Assembly (NCBI GenBank): GCA_949126835.1
Contig: OX421500.1
Span: forward strand, 18,544,181 to 18,608,180
Length of the DNA stretch: 64,000 nt
Reading direction: 5' to 3'
Source of the DNA: Anisus vortex
Taxonomy: Eukaryota; Mollusca; Gastropoda; Planorbidae
The notes under the pieces are model-generated. The model did no database searches and had not been told where the DNA came from. It worked only from the letters and a program-made list of their open reading frames with translations. Position numbers and translations under genes: made by a program. This document shows, in pieces, positions 45,662-56,129 of this stretch; position 1 is the first letter of the stretch, and each line of letters starts with the position of its first letter.

Positions 45662-47810
45662 GAAGAGAATAACCAAAACAAAGTTCACCAGGCCAAAGTT
45701 TGACCTGGACAAACTGCAAGACCCAGAGGTAGCAAAAATATTTCAAACCACAGTGGGAGGAAAATTCGCACCACTGATCATTTCGGGAGCTGATGAGGTA
45801 GATGTCAACACATTGACCAACGCCTTCAGCTCGGCAATGACAGATGCTGCTACTGAAGGAAAAAATCCTGGATCACGCCTTAACTTTTAGATCTGTGTGA
45901 TTGACGAAGAGAGATGAAAAAAAAAAGAACAACCCTCAAGAAGCCTATGCCTACCGAGAAATCAACAGCAACATTAGAAAAGGCATACGCTCAGAAAAGC
46001 AATACTGGATAGAGGATCAATGCCAGGAAATAGAGAACAGTCTGAATAAGAACAATAGCAAGAAGGCCTACCAAACAGTGAAACAGCTGACAAGAGTTAA
46101 ACAGCCTAAAATGTATGCGATCCAAAGCAAATCATGCCTGTGTTTAACAGAAGCGCGTGGCGTCCTGGATAGATGGACAGAATACTGCTCTGACCTTTAC
46201 AACCACATATGTAATGGAGACCTTCAGTTCTAGCATGTCCACAGAATAGAGAAGGGGAAGAAATTCTCCCTATTCTTCGACATGAAGTTGAGGCAGCAGT
46301 GAAATCACTGAAGAAAGGGAAAGCAGCAGGAGTAGACAACATACCCACAGAACTGATTCAAGCAGGAGGAGAAGCGACGATTGATGCCCTTACAATTATC
46401 TGCAACAAGATATGGCAGAGTGGGGAGTGGCCTACACAATGGACCCAGTCACTTATAATCACTCTTCCCAAGAAAGGTAACCTTTAAGAGTGTCAAAACT
46501 ACCGTACTATCAGCCTCATCAGCCATCCCAGCAAAGTCCTCTTGAAAATAATACTTAACAGGTTAAAACCTCAAGCCGAACAAATCATAGCCGAAGAACA
46601 GGCAGGTTTCAGGGCGGGGCGAAGTACCACCGAACAAATCTTTAACCTGAGACTAATATGTAAGAAATACCTACAGCACCAACAACACCTATACCATGTG
46701 TCCGTAGACTTTAAGAAAGCGTTTGACAGAGTCTGGCATGCAGCGCTGTGGGCAACCATGAGAGCATATGACATCACCCCCAACACTATTGCAGTCATTA
46801 AAAGTCTGTATGACAATGCTACAAGTGCAGTCCTCCACAACGATGTCACTTGCAAATGGTACAAAACAACCATTGGCGTGTGTCAAGGGTGCCTACTCTC
46901 TCCGACACTCCTCAACATTTACCTGGAAAGGATCATGACCGATGCACTGGAAGACCATGTCGGGACAGTCAGCATCGGTGGGAGACAAGTCACCAATATT
47001 CGCTTTGCCGATGACATAGATGGCTTAGCTGGCAGTGAAGATGAACTGAGGGAGTTAACAGCCAAACTGGAGATAACATCATTAGGGTATGGCATGGAAA
47101 TAAACGCTGAAAAGACCAAACTTATGGCAAACATGGAGTTTGAATTCGAAATACAAGTGGTCGGTCAGAGACTCGAGAAAGTCTCCTCCTTCAAATATCT
47201 GGGATCCATAATATCCGATGTAGGATCCAAGCCGAAATTCTTGCAAGAATAGCCCAAACAACTGCTGCAATTTGCAAGCTAAAAAACATCTGGCGAAGCA
47301 AGACAATCTCACTTTACTCAAAGATTCGACTGATGCGCTCCTGGCGATGGCAGTTTTTATGTACGGCTGTAAAACATGGACACTTACAGCAGATCTCCAG
47401 AAAAGAATCAGAGCCATGGAAATGAGATGCCTACGTAAAATTTTAAACATCTCCTACAAAGATCGAGTTACAAATGAGGCTGTCCGTGAGCGAATCATCT
47501 ACGTCATCGGCCCTCATGAGGATCTTCTCAGTGCCATTAAATTCAGGAAACTCCGATGGTATGGGCATGTGGCAAGATCCGAAGGCCTGACGAAAACTAT
47601 CCTCCAGGGCACAGTGCAGTGTGGAAGAAAGAGAGGCAGGCAGAAGAGACGATAGGATGATGACATCAAGGAGTGGACCGGCTTGTCTCTGGCAGACTCC
47701 CAGAGGGCGGTCAAGGACCGTGACAAATGTCGTAAAATTATTCAACTGTCAAAAAATGGTGCCCCAACGACCCTCGCTCGGGTTATGGGATAGAAGAAGA
47801 AGAAGAATAT
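45662..47810 (+). mobile_element. 5'-truncated LINE with near-open reverse transcriptase (intron 2, copy 2)
   Basis: Less broken than copy 1: one frame (46,542-47,252) spans AEEQAGFRAGRSTTEQI, VDFKKAFDRVWH, YDNATSAVLHN, CQGCLLSPTLLNIYLERI and the catalytic RFADDID box; 46,299-46,487 gives the preceding GVDNIPTELIQ. The C-terminal frame (47,272-47,655) ends in the basic GRKRGRQKRR stretch. Stops and frameshifts remain at about 46,486, 47,252 and 46,230. It ends in a gaagaagaag tail. Confidence 0.85.
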
Positions 47811-48034
47811 ACATTTATATCGATTGTATGATTTTCCATATTAAAATGTAATAGATTATAAGTTGTTTGTATACGATCGCAAAAATCCGAAATAAGCTGG
47901 ACAGAATAATATGTGTCTTAATTTTTAACATTAACACTGAAATCTAAATAATGTTATTAGGCAAAAGAAATACGTAAAAAAAGTGCGTTTGAAATTTAAA
48001 GAGTAGAATAAGTTAAATGTAATTGTTGACTTAC

Positions 48035-48223
48035 CTAGTTCACAGTAGGAGTCTGTGTATTGAAATATAAAACTAAAGCAGTGATTGGTCAACTCCAAGC
48101 ACCTTGCACCACATGATGTTATAGTGACTCTATAGAAACTGATATTTAGAGATTGGAACTGTGTGAACTCTTCGGTTACTTTAGTGAAGGATTGAGACAA
48201 AAGTTGTGCTCTGGTTACATTAG
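48035..48223 (-). CDS. ApeC gene 2, exon 2: PAN/apple-like domain
   Basis: Same splice sites and phases as copy 1, and all four cysteines kept. Six of 63 residues differ from copy 1 (for example G to R, G to S, K to Q, K to N, Q to H), against about four or five silent base changes, so most changes alter the protein. Confidence 0.7.
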
Positions 48224-48329
48224 CTGAATATATATAACAAAGTAGATAATATTTTCAATGGCTTAAATAAAGTAATTTTTTTAAAATATGTAAATCAGGT
48301 AGAAGAATAACGAAAACAGTATACTCGTT

Positions 48330-48590
48330 TGCCAAAATTTAATTTTTATCCACTGGGCTAGTTAATCAGTTTGCACAACTTTCCGTCTCCACTGCATAGC
48401 ATACTAATGGTACTTTTATAGGATAGCGCAACGTCCAGTCGCTTTTACTTTACCCCAGTAATTGTCATCAGTACTAGGTGTACTCAGAGACACCCTAAAC
48501 ACCCGGGTACAAATCTTAGCCTTCAACAGGATTCGAACCCGGGACCTTGGCTACGTTAGCCTTAGCACGCTGAGCTAGATTGTTGTGCAG
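48330..48590 (-). mobile_element. tRNA-derived SINE (intron 1, copy 2)
   Basis: Partner of 13,215-13,465. The B box GGTTCGAATCC (48,529-48,539) is perfect; the A-box region (48,566-48,577) reads TAGCTCAGCGTG. Confidence 0.7.
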
Positions 48591-48716
48591 TTAATATGAA
48601 CGTTAAATTTTTATTAAGTAAAAACTATAGGATCTTAAACAAGGAGAAACAATTTATAATATTTAACACAAGCAAAAACCAAATCGTGTCCTATAAAAAT
48701 CCGTTTCCACGGCAAC

Positions 48717-48768
48717 CTTGAACAAAAAGCCATAAAAGCACAAAGTTGACACTTATTTTCCATTCCAT
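48717..48768 (-). CDS. ApeC gene 2, exon 1: signal peptide, altered donor
   Basis: The ATG at 48,766-48,768 gives MEWK followed by a hydrophobic core (VNFVLLWLFV). Where copy 1 has the donor G|GTATGG, copy 2 reads GGAAACGG and has lost the GT. Nine bases upstream CAAG|GTTGCC offers a GT donor in the same phase, which would restore the reading frame. Only about 72% identical to exon 1 of copy 1, far below the rest of the gene. Confidence 0.6.
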
Positions 48769-48966
48769 TCTGGTACTGCGTCTAGAAAAGTCTTGAGAAG
48801 TCTACTAAACCGCACGGCCACTGAAGTTGTTTCTTGGAACATTAATTATGTAGGGCAGTGCAGGGCCCTCGAGAGAAAAAAATGATGCAGGTACGAGATC
48901 TTTTCTGCCCCCCCCCCTCCCCACTTTTTTCTAACACTAGTCATATCTAGATGATTTATTTACATT

Positions 48967-49750
48967 AGGGATCGGCAACCTAAGGCACGCGTGCCAAACT
49001 TGGCACACAGAGATATTTTCAATGACACGCGAGAGACCTCCAGGATATGTTGTTGCTTTTTTTATAATAAGACAACATTTTGCGGTTCTGAATTAAGAAA
49101 ACTGACTGTGGAAGCCGATGTTTCTGAATGACATATAGATACATTTCAGTGAGTTGCATTTACAACAATAACTTCACTATTGAATCAAATGTGGCAATTT
49201 TTTTAATTAAAGGTAGTTAATTAATCCGTTTTATTTGAGCTATAATTTCTAATATATTTCTTTTGTTCTTTAAAAAAATAGCTTACAATTTACAAACTTT
49301 GACATGATCAAACTGTAAAAAGAATTTGAAAATTATATAAATATTAAAAGACTAATGAATTTACGGTAAATGTATATTTGTAAATATTACATTATTTACC
49401 CAGATTGTAAGATTACTACGTATCTCTTCAGCTAAACTACATTATGTTAATAGCGGGTTACGATCACACTATAATTAACATTTGCAAGTGTTAGATCCTC
49501 ATTTTGATTACCAAATGATAATGATTAGACAATATTTACCATAAGAGTGAAAGTATTGTAGTCAATTATTGTATTTAATATAAATGCAAATAAAAACGAT
49601 GATAATTTAAAACACCTTAATTAAATATAAAACGCCTTTACGATTTTCTGTATAAATAATCTTCTTTGCTGTTGACCTTGGTCTTGCTACGGAGTTAAAA
49701 TAATTTTCCTATAAAAATAATTTTTTTAAAGTATAATGGAGCAGTTTGGC
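48967..49750 (+). mobile_element. nested hAT remnant, right end lost
   Basis: Begins GGGATCGGCAACCTAAGGCACG, like 57,109, and stays homologous to 57,109-58,745 up to the phrase aagtataatggagcag (49,731-49,746), where a LINE tail cuts it off. Confidence 0.65.
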
Positions 49751-49755
49751 GTCCA

Positions 49756-50050
49756 TGGTTTGAGTCTAGTCCTGCATTTCTATTAAGTTACTGGTTTTCC
49801 TGGTTTGTTCAGGCAACACATTCCATGTCCGGATGCCATTCGGGATGAAAAAGTACTTGTGTACGTTTTTTATCGTATAAGCATAAGGGATAAGGAAAGT
49901 GTCTTTGTCCTTATGTTTATCTGAGCATTGTAACAGATTGTTTTTGAGTTGTATTTCTAAATTTGAGTTAAATGCCTTATGTATTATTACTACTTTACTC
50001 TTTATCCTTCTGTCCTCTAGTCTAGTGTTTCTATGTTTAGTGATTTAACT
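49756..50050 (-). mobile_element. LINE 3' end
   Basis: Minus-strand reading matches the LINE tails at 1-110 and 51,195-51,345, including the gcatggaatg region. From 50,050 to 50,700 the element shows nothing further. Confidence 0.6.
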
Positions 50051-50712
50051 ATTGGTGTTTCTCTTGTCAGTTGTAAATATTCACCAGTAATGTAGGTCCT
50101 ACGTTGTGTAGTCAAATGTAAGGCTTGATCTGCTGTGGCAATACAGTTGACACATACATTTGTTTGTAAAGACTCTTCCTAAAATACATTTTGTTAAAGG
50201 ACAAAAAAATGTGTTTTAAATTTTCAATACACTTGTCTAAAATTATGCTACATTCAACAGGAAATCATTAAAGTGTAAAAGGATCGACTATGCAGCGACA
50301 TATAGTATTTAGGTCTTGGCTACTAAGCTAAAAGGGAGAACTGTAGGCTAAGCCTGTAACTGAAAGGCTCATGGGTCTATATTTGAAGTGTCGCTGGGGA
50401 AAAATAATAAAAAAGAGATCCTAAATGCTATCGAAAATAATTAGGCCCTATATTACAACTAGAGGCATTTTTGCATATTTAACAAAATGTTCAAGTACAC
50501 ATTCAAAGAAAATAAATAATAAGGTCTCCCAGCGCCACGTGATATTGTAGTGGGTTTTTGGGCATCTCCTCTTAGCTTAATAGAAACAATTAAAAAATAG
50601 TCCTACTAGCGTAATTGCCAATTTATTTTTAAATGTTAATATTCATGGGCCCCCTAAATTCTTATGGGCCCCGGTACGGCGTACCGGCAGTACCCCCCTC
50701 TCGTGGGGCCTG

Positions 50713-51176
50713 GGGCAGTGACAATAAACTGTTGGATGAATCATTACGTCGGTTGACGGTAATATTTGATGAAAACGTCGGAAAAACAAAGTTAGATTTA
50801 TGGCAATGATAGGAGCTAATAAAAATGGCTCTACTTCTTTTTTAAATAGTTCTCATTGGTATTAAATAAAAAGACTAAATAGAAAATATTTCAGCAATAA
50901 TCTGTACAACAAAAACAAAAGTTGACATAAATTGTTGTAAATTATGGACTCTTGAAAGGGGCCACTATATAAGGGCCTAAGTCCAAAGGATTTTAAGTTT
51001 AAGCATATGCCCTATATTTTGTTATGAGGTAAACGGAATTAAAATATGTCGCACTCGATAGTGAAATTTCTACTTGTCTTTAATATAGATATACTTAATT
51101 TATAACTTTCTTTAACAGCACTTTGTTGTGTTGACTTAGTTTATAGTCTTTATAAAATCATCCGCTCATAGGCTCA
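50713..51176. other. upstream flank of ApeC gene 2, no gene seen
   Basis: Resumes homology to 13,714 onward and to 16,796-16,850 at its right end. No open frame is kept between copies. Confidence 0.5.
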
Positions 51177-51189
51177 GGTAAACATAAAG

Positions 51190-51430
51190 TTAAAAAACAT
51201 TTCCTTATCCCTTATGCTCAGCACAAATGCATATAGGCCTAAGTACTCTTTCTTCCCGAGTGAAATTCTGGCATGGAATGGGTTGCCTGAACAAACTAGG
51301 AAAACCAGTAAGTTAACATCATTTAATACATTAATAAAAATGCAAGACTAGACTCGGACCACAGGTGAGCGTAGGACGCAATAATCTTTTTTTTATAGAA
51401 GGAGCGTCTGTAATGTATAAGATAAGAGAG
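51190..51430 (+). mobile_element. LINE 3' end with ATAAG tail
   Basis: The frame reads a short ORF2 ending near 51,240-51,310, then a 3' UTR ending ggacgcaataatc...gaaggagcgtctgtaatg and ataagataagag. This is the reference copy for the tails seen elsewhere in the window and for the SINE at 31,120-31,302. Confidence 0.7.
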
Positions 51431-51635
51431 TTGTGGATATTGCCTTTCACTCAAATAATTATTGGATCAGTCATTTGATTGATTTTGTATTTTTATTTAA
51501 ATGTTTCATTTAATCGCAATGTATTGTTTGATATTCATAGTCGGTGGTTTCCAGTTGGTAATAATATATATATATGTCAGTGACTAACACTTTGGGTGGT
51601 CGTCTGCTGAGAGTTAGGGTTTTTAATAAACTGTA

Positions 51636-53250
51636 CATTCGATGAAGTGGGAAAGTCGGAAACTCGGAAATTCCGAGTAGGAAGTTTTCCAATTTACGAA
51701 CTTGGTGCATTTTTGCATAATATTTTGTCACTTATCTATATAATATGTATAATGTGAGTTAATTACATCTTCCTTGACGACGTTGAAAATTAACATAAAA
51801 TATAGAAGAGTTACTGTTAATTTGGGGATGTCCATTAATTACGTTTTACAATTTTTAGACGATTTTTACCTATGGTTCCTACCCCCCCCCCCCCATCTCG
51901 CCCCTCCCACATTTTTTATTTTAAGAATAGTTCTTTACTTTATGTTTACTATTGTTCTTTTCATAGAAATATTTAATCTTTTGCAATTTTACGTTTCACT
52001 AAATGAGCTTTAGACTTTAGGTAGCCTAGCCTACAATATATGTTATAATTGTTCAATAGACCTTTTCATCATCATTGATATGCCTTCTTCTACAGTCTAC
52101 AGGCAATTTTTCCTTTGCTTTTTCTTCAAAATGATCGAACATATCCCTGGAACCTTTAACAAAATGCGAAAGTGAATTTTAAGTAGGCCCTAAAGGCCTA
52201 CAATTGCATATATGCATATATATACTAATTTGGGGGTCTGGCTGCGATTGACTAGTCTTGTGAAATTCATCCAGCAAGTAATTCTTTTTTTGCACTCATT
52301 TTATGGTGGTTGTGCACAAGATTTGCAAAATGTTCCCCTGTGTGGCTACCCATATCTAGGAAAGTTAGAAAACGTTCAATATGGAGCCCATCATCTGGTG
52401 AAACATTATATATATTGGCCTATAGGCCTACCTTACAATAACAGTGAGCTGATCAATATGGGACCGGTATGTAGTGGAATCTACAGATAAACTGAAGTAC
52501 CCTAAGCTGCTGCAGTTCTTAAATCATCCAAGATTGAGTATCTTACTTTAGTATGCCATAATTTTTGATAAATTCATCACATTTTGTTTAATTACTGCAC
52601 TGTTTATACACAGATCTACAAACTAACAAGATGAACACAAAAATAACATGTCAAATCCATAATTGATATATTTGTATTAACGTTAAACCATGTTTTTACA
52701 AATTTACATGTTTGCTATGTAGGCTATGTGGCACAGGACACATGTAGAATTGTGTAATAAATTTGTATCACTTTTTAGGTAATAAAAGGTAACATTGTTG
52801 TCGTCGACGTCAAATTTTCTTTTCCTCCCCTCTCCCCTATGTCGACAATTGTCAAACCTTTTCAGACCCCCTCCCCTCTATTTAGTTGACGTTACGGCTT
52901 TTCAACTCATATAGATAAGTGATTTTATCTTAAACATTATAAGCCGAAGAACTTATATTTCACAATAATATATAGATCGGTGCTTATTATGCATACATAT
53001 TTTTTACTCTATTTTGAAACATAATTTAATTTAAAATGGTATTTTTCAATTTAAAAGAGCAATGTACATAATATTTTTCTTTTTTTATAATCTAAACAAA
53101 TCTTGTAAAAAAAATATTATTGCAAGGTTGCTAATGACGCATCGATAAAACCAACAGTTTTAAAATGCACAGTGTCGGAACACGGAACATTAGGCTATTC
53201 TATTCCTACTCGGAACCTCCGAGTTTCCGACTTTCCCACTTCGTCGAATG
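51636..53250. mobile_element. 1.6-kb element with about 46-bp inverted repeats
   Basis: Left end cattcgatgaagtgggaaag, right end (reversed) cattcgacgaagtgggaaag. The repeats continue through tcggaaactcgg for about 46 bp with few mismatches. No transposase is visible; open frames inside (51,774-52,013 and 52,212-52,490) are short and unrecognised. No target duplication could be confirmed. Confidence 0.75.
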
Positions 53251-55580
53251 CCATATAAAAATAAGTAAGTTGGACTTCCGCCCAAAGAAGATGGCGTCAA
53301 ACTTCTTCTTAAGTTAGAGCCACAAGAACTTTATTGATGGCTATATTATTGGAACATTGAGTATTATACTGAATTTCTTAAAGTATCTGAATAGAATACA
53401 ACTTGCTATTATTCATCATTCTTAAAAATGAGTTTTGTGTTTGTTAAATAAATAAAGTGAAGTAAGTAAAGACGAGTTCGTTGCCTCATGATTTCAAGTG
53501 TGCATAGACTATTATATCATACATGATGCTGTTAATAAATGAAACTAGAAATATACATGTTTAGCTGCCCATATCACGCTACCATAATTAATAATAAATA
53601 TATGGGCACTAGCAATAGGCTACATGAAAAGAATAGCTGATTCGTCAAAAGGTCAATAGCTAAAATATCCAGAACACAACTAACATATCTTTGTGATGTG
53701 TCTAATTAACTCTTTTTTAAACGTTGCGTTCTTTTATTGAAAGACTTATATACAATATTGTTGTGAATGTAAGCCAATGTCAATTATTCAATGGAAATGT
53801 AACCGTCTTTATGAAACAATGCGTGCAGGGAAATTGTGATGACAATAGAAAATGGATTCTCCATTTCACTCTTTAACATAAACAAAACAACAACCTACAA
53901 ACGTTTGACAGTCCAGTCCTTTATAACTTATTTAATAATTAATTTCGTAGACGTAGATGTTATAATGGCATGTGTTGTTGTAATCGATTTTTTTCTAAAG
54001 GTGGCTGTCTTGTGATGGTAAGCTCGATATACTGGCCTAGTTATGTAGACATTTTTAAAGTTCTTTTTGACAATTATTTTTGAATTAATGTAGTAGTGAT
54101 AATTTCATATCCAAGGGTTGTTAAAATTAAATGTATTAGAATGTTGAAGTAATCATAAATAGAAGGAATACGGCCTTAAAACAAGCGCATCTGCTTTGAA
54201 GGCCAAACTCCAATTGAAGTACCTACAACACCACAGAGCGTACACAAAGTCATCACTGCGTACAAGATCATGACCCGCCACGTGCAACATATAACCACAG
54301 CCAGGTCGAATCCAACAAGTGTCCCTCTCTACCAGATGTCATTAGCTCAAACTGCATGTGATGACGATCACTGTACGCCTTTTTTTAAGTCGCCCTAATG
54401 GCGAAGACGCCATATAATTTTCTAGTTAATATTTCGAAAACAATAATGGAAAAAAAAATGTATTTATTTTTTTAATTTTCTTTTTCAAATGAGCAAGGAA
54501 ACATTATATACATAAATAAGTCAATAAAGTCAGCTGGTGATTACTGTTTGGACATCTTTTTTGTAGATGTCACATTCAACATCACATATTTTCGATGTAA
54601 AACGCATTGACTGAATAAAATTGAATTTGAATTTGAATTTGAATTTAAGAATGAGCAATTTTTTTTTAATTTCTTTTTTTTTTTCTGTATAAGTATTTCT
54701 ATGATTTTATTTAAACTGAGTTGAAATACAATTATATCTAAACAAGGAAGGTAAACAACGTTTTAAACTAACGAATCCAAATACAGCTACTTATTTTTTT
54801 TTTAAACTTCCATACCAAAAATTCAAAAAAAGGTATTAAAAGTGTTATATTTTGTTACAGTGTAATATTACATGTGTAGTTGTTGTTGCAAAATACAGCC
54901 TACTCGTGGATCATGCATTAAATTCCATTACAGCTCCACAAAATAGCAGTGTTTGAGTGTTTGAAGTAGAAAAACAAGCTTTGTTGACCCTAACGACAAA
55001 AAGTATTTGTAAAAATCTACATTTTTAATATGTAATAAGTATGTAATGCAATGCATAACAAATATTACTATATTAAAAATTCAATATGAAAAAAAATGTT
55101 ACGAACCAGCGCTTTTATTTCACCTACACTTGTGTATGAGTATTACAAAATATATTTAGCTACTCTCGGGCCTTATCAAGTTAGATTATATATGGATTTT
55201 TTTCACCATCCATTAGCTATTAGACTGTTGCTGTATTTTATCATTATAAACATCGCCAAAAGATGCATCATGAGAAATATAAATAACATAAAATACATCA
55301 GTTTATAAATATAATAGACATATTTTTACCTATCTAATCCTTATGCATGCATGCCCCCCCACACACACACACACGCCAACTTCCCCATTTATACGACAGG
55401 AGAACTCTTAGTGTATACATTAAGAAAATAATTACTGATGCGTCTATATTGTAACGAACTTTTCCAAAAGGGTTTTCTTATTTAAAATAAATCGAATATC
55501 TTTTTGGGGATTTCAATTTTTCGTATTTCCTTATGGTACAAACAATGTATAAACAAGTAAGACAATGCAATGTTTTTCTG
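53251..55580. other. duplicated intergenic flank, no gene seen
   Basis: From 53,612 it aligns with 16,865-19,250. At 54,540-54,650 a segment ending in a repeated gaattt run (54,621-54,645) looks like a LINE or SINE 3' tail. Positions 54,165-54,320 have no counterpart in unit 1 but share a phrase with 21,208-21,240. Confidence 0.5.
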
Positions 55581-55582
55581 GT

Positions 55583-55588
55583 TTTATT
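55583..55588 (-). promoter_or_regulatory. candidate polyadenylation signal of the Mdm2-type gene
   Basis: Minus-strand AATAAA about 240 bases past the stop codon at 55,827-55,829; the 3' UTR would end just inside the duplication edge. Confidence 0.4.
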
Positions 55589-55826
55589 TTCTCGGTCTAT
55601 TCAAATTATATGTAAAATAGGCCTACATCATAACAAAAAAAAAACATATATTATCATTAAAACTTATTTAAAAAGATAGGAGAATGTTTAGCGTGTAAAA
55701 TATACAATATTATCAAAACCAATATAAAGCATCCTAAGGATATTATTAATATATTTCAGTAATTTTTTACTCAGAAAATATAAGGATATTGTCATTTTAC
55801 AGTCATGGCTCCATTTTACTAAGCGA

Positions 55827-56129
55827 TTAAGCCTCGTAAATTCTGACTACGCGTTTGATAGCTGACCTGCAAACCGGGCACGGCTTCCTAAGTTTCTTGA
55901 GTCTCAGGCCACATGGAACACAGCAGACCTGGTGGCCCGTATTGCCGTGCAGAAGGCAGGCGTTCTTTTTACGTCTGCAGCAAATAAAGCAATCGTTCAT
56001 TGAGCTTTCCTCCCTTCGTCCCTCGCTGTCATTATCATTCTTTGTATTCCAACTACTCCGGGGAAACTGGAAAACATAAGGCTGGTAGCTGGGCGACGTC
56101 ATTTGGAGTAGATGCTGATCTGTCTCATT
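55827..56129 (-). CDS. Mdm2-type gene, last exon: C-terminal RING
   Basis: The acceptor tttttttaag is at 56,130. The exon encodes 100 residues. The RING reads CFICCRRKKNACLLHGNTGH, then CCVPCGLRLKK and KPCPVCRSAI, ending VVRIYEA at the stop. Spacing and the H-G-x-T-G-H motif are diagnostic of the Mdm2 C2H2C4 RING; the tail ends two residues after the conserved tyrosine, as in vertebrate Mdm2, where that tail is needed for dimer activity. The methionine at 56,102 is internal, reached by splicing. Confidence 0.88.
   Translation of the reverse strand, partial: NETDQHLLQMTSPSYQPYVFQFPRSSWNTKNDNDSEGRREESSMNDCFICCRRKKNACLLHGNTGHQVCCVPCGLRLKKLRKPCPVCRSAIKRVVRIYEA

Larger units (their letters stand above)
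38946..48768 (-). pseudogene. PAN-CUB-Ig-ApeC gene, copy 2 (frameshifted)
   Basis: Exons in transcript order: 48,717-48,768 (shifted donor); 48,035-48,223; 45,191-45,301; 44,157-44,289; 43,317-43,522; 42,554-42,687; 40,130-40,336; 38,946-39,769. Lengths equal those of copy 1 except exon 1 (nine bases shorter), exon 4 (six longer, two codons) and exon 8 (one base shorter). The lost base at 39,619/39,620 shifts the frame just inside ApeC, and translation would stop near 39,527 after about 30 altered residues. All other splice sites and frames are intact. It may be a recent pseudogene, encode a truncated PAN-CUB-Ig protein, or reflect an assembly error. Changes in the PAN exon are mostly amino-acid replacements. 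An 8-bp-duplicating hAT lies 93 bp upstream of the ATG. Confidence 0.75.
48861..50712. mobile_element. hAT-like element with 8-bp target duplication upstream of ApeC gene 2
   Basis: GGGCAGTG stands on both sides (48,853-48,860 and 50,713-50,720) and occurs once at the empty site in unit 1. The ends CAGGGCCCTCGAGAG and, reversed, CAGGCCCCACGAGAG are inverted repeats with two mismatches. The 1,852-bp interior has no transposase; it holds a second hAT remnant (from 48,967) and a LINE tail (to about 50,050). It inserted 93 bp before the start codon of copy 2. Confidence 0.85.
24140..55580. repeat. segmental duplication, unit 2
   Basis: Partner of 2,330-19,250, enlarged by insertions: the Helitron-like array (about 24,610-38,700), a hAT at 48,861-50,712, and 51,177-53,611 (LINE tail plus an inverted-repeat element). 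The left edge is the decayed gtgacgtg minisatellite. The right edge stops about 250 bases short of the Mdm2-type gene, which has no second copy in the window. Confidence 0.85.

Noticed and set aside
55096..55308. 70-residue open frame in the duplicated flank
   Set aside because: The partner region at 18,770-18,970 lacks a continuous matching frame, so it is probably chance.
55855..56079. Plus-strand open frame opposite the RING exon
   Set aside because: Shadow of the minus-strand RING exon, which has clear zinc-binding motifs.
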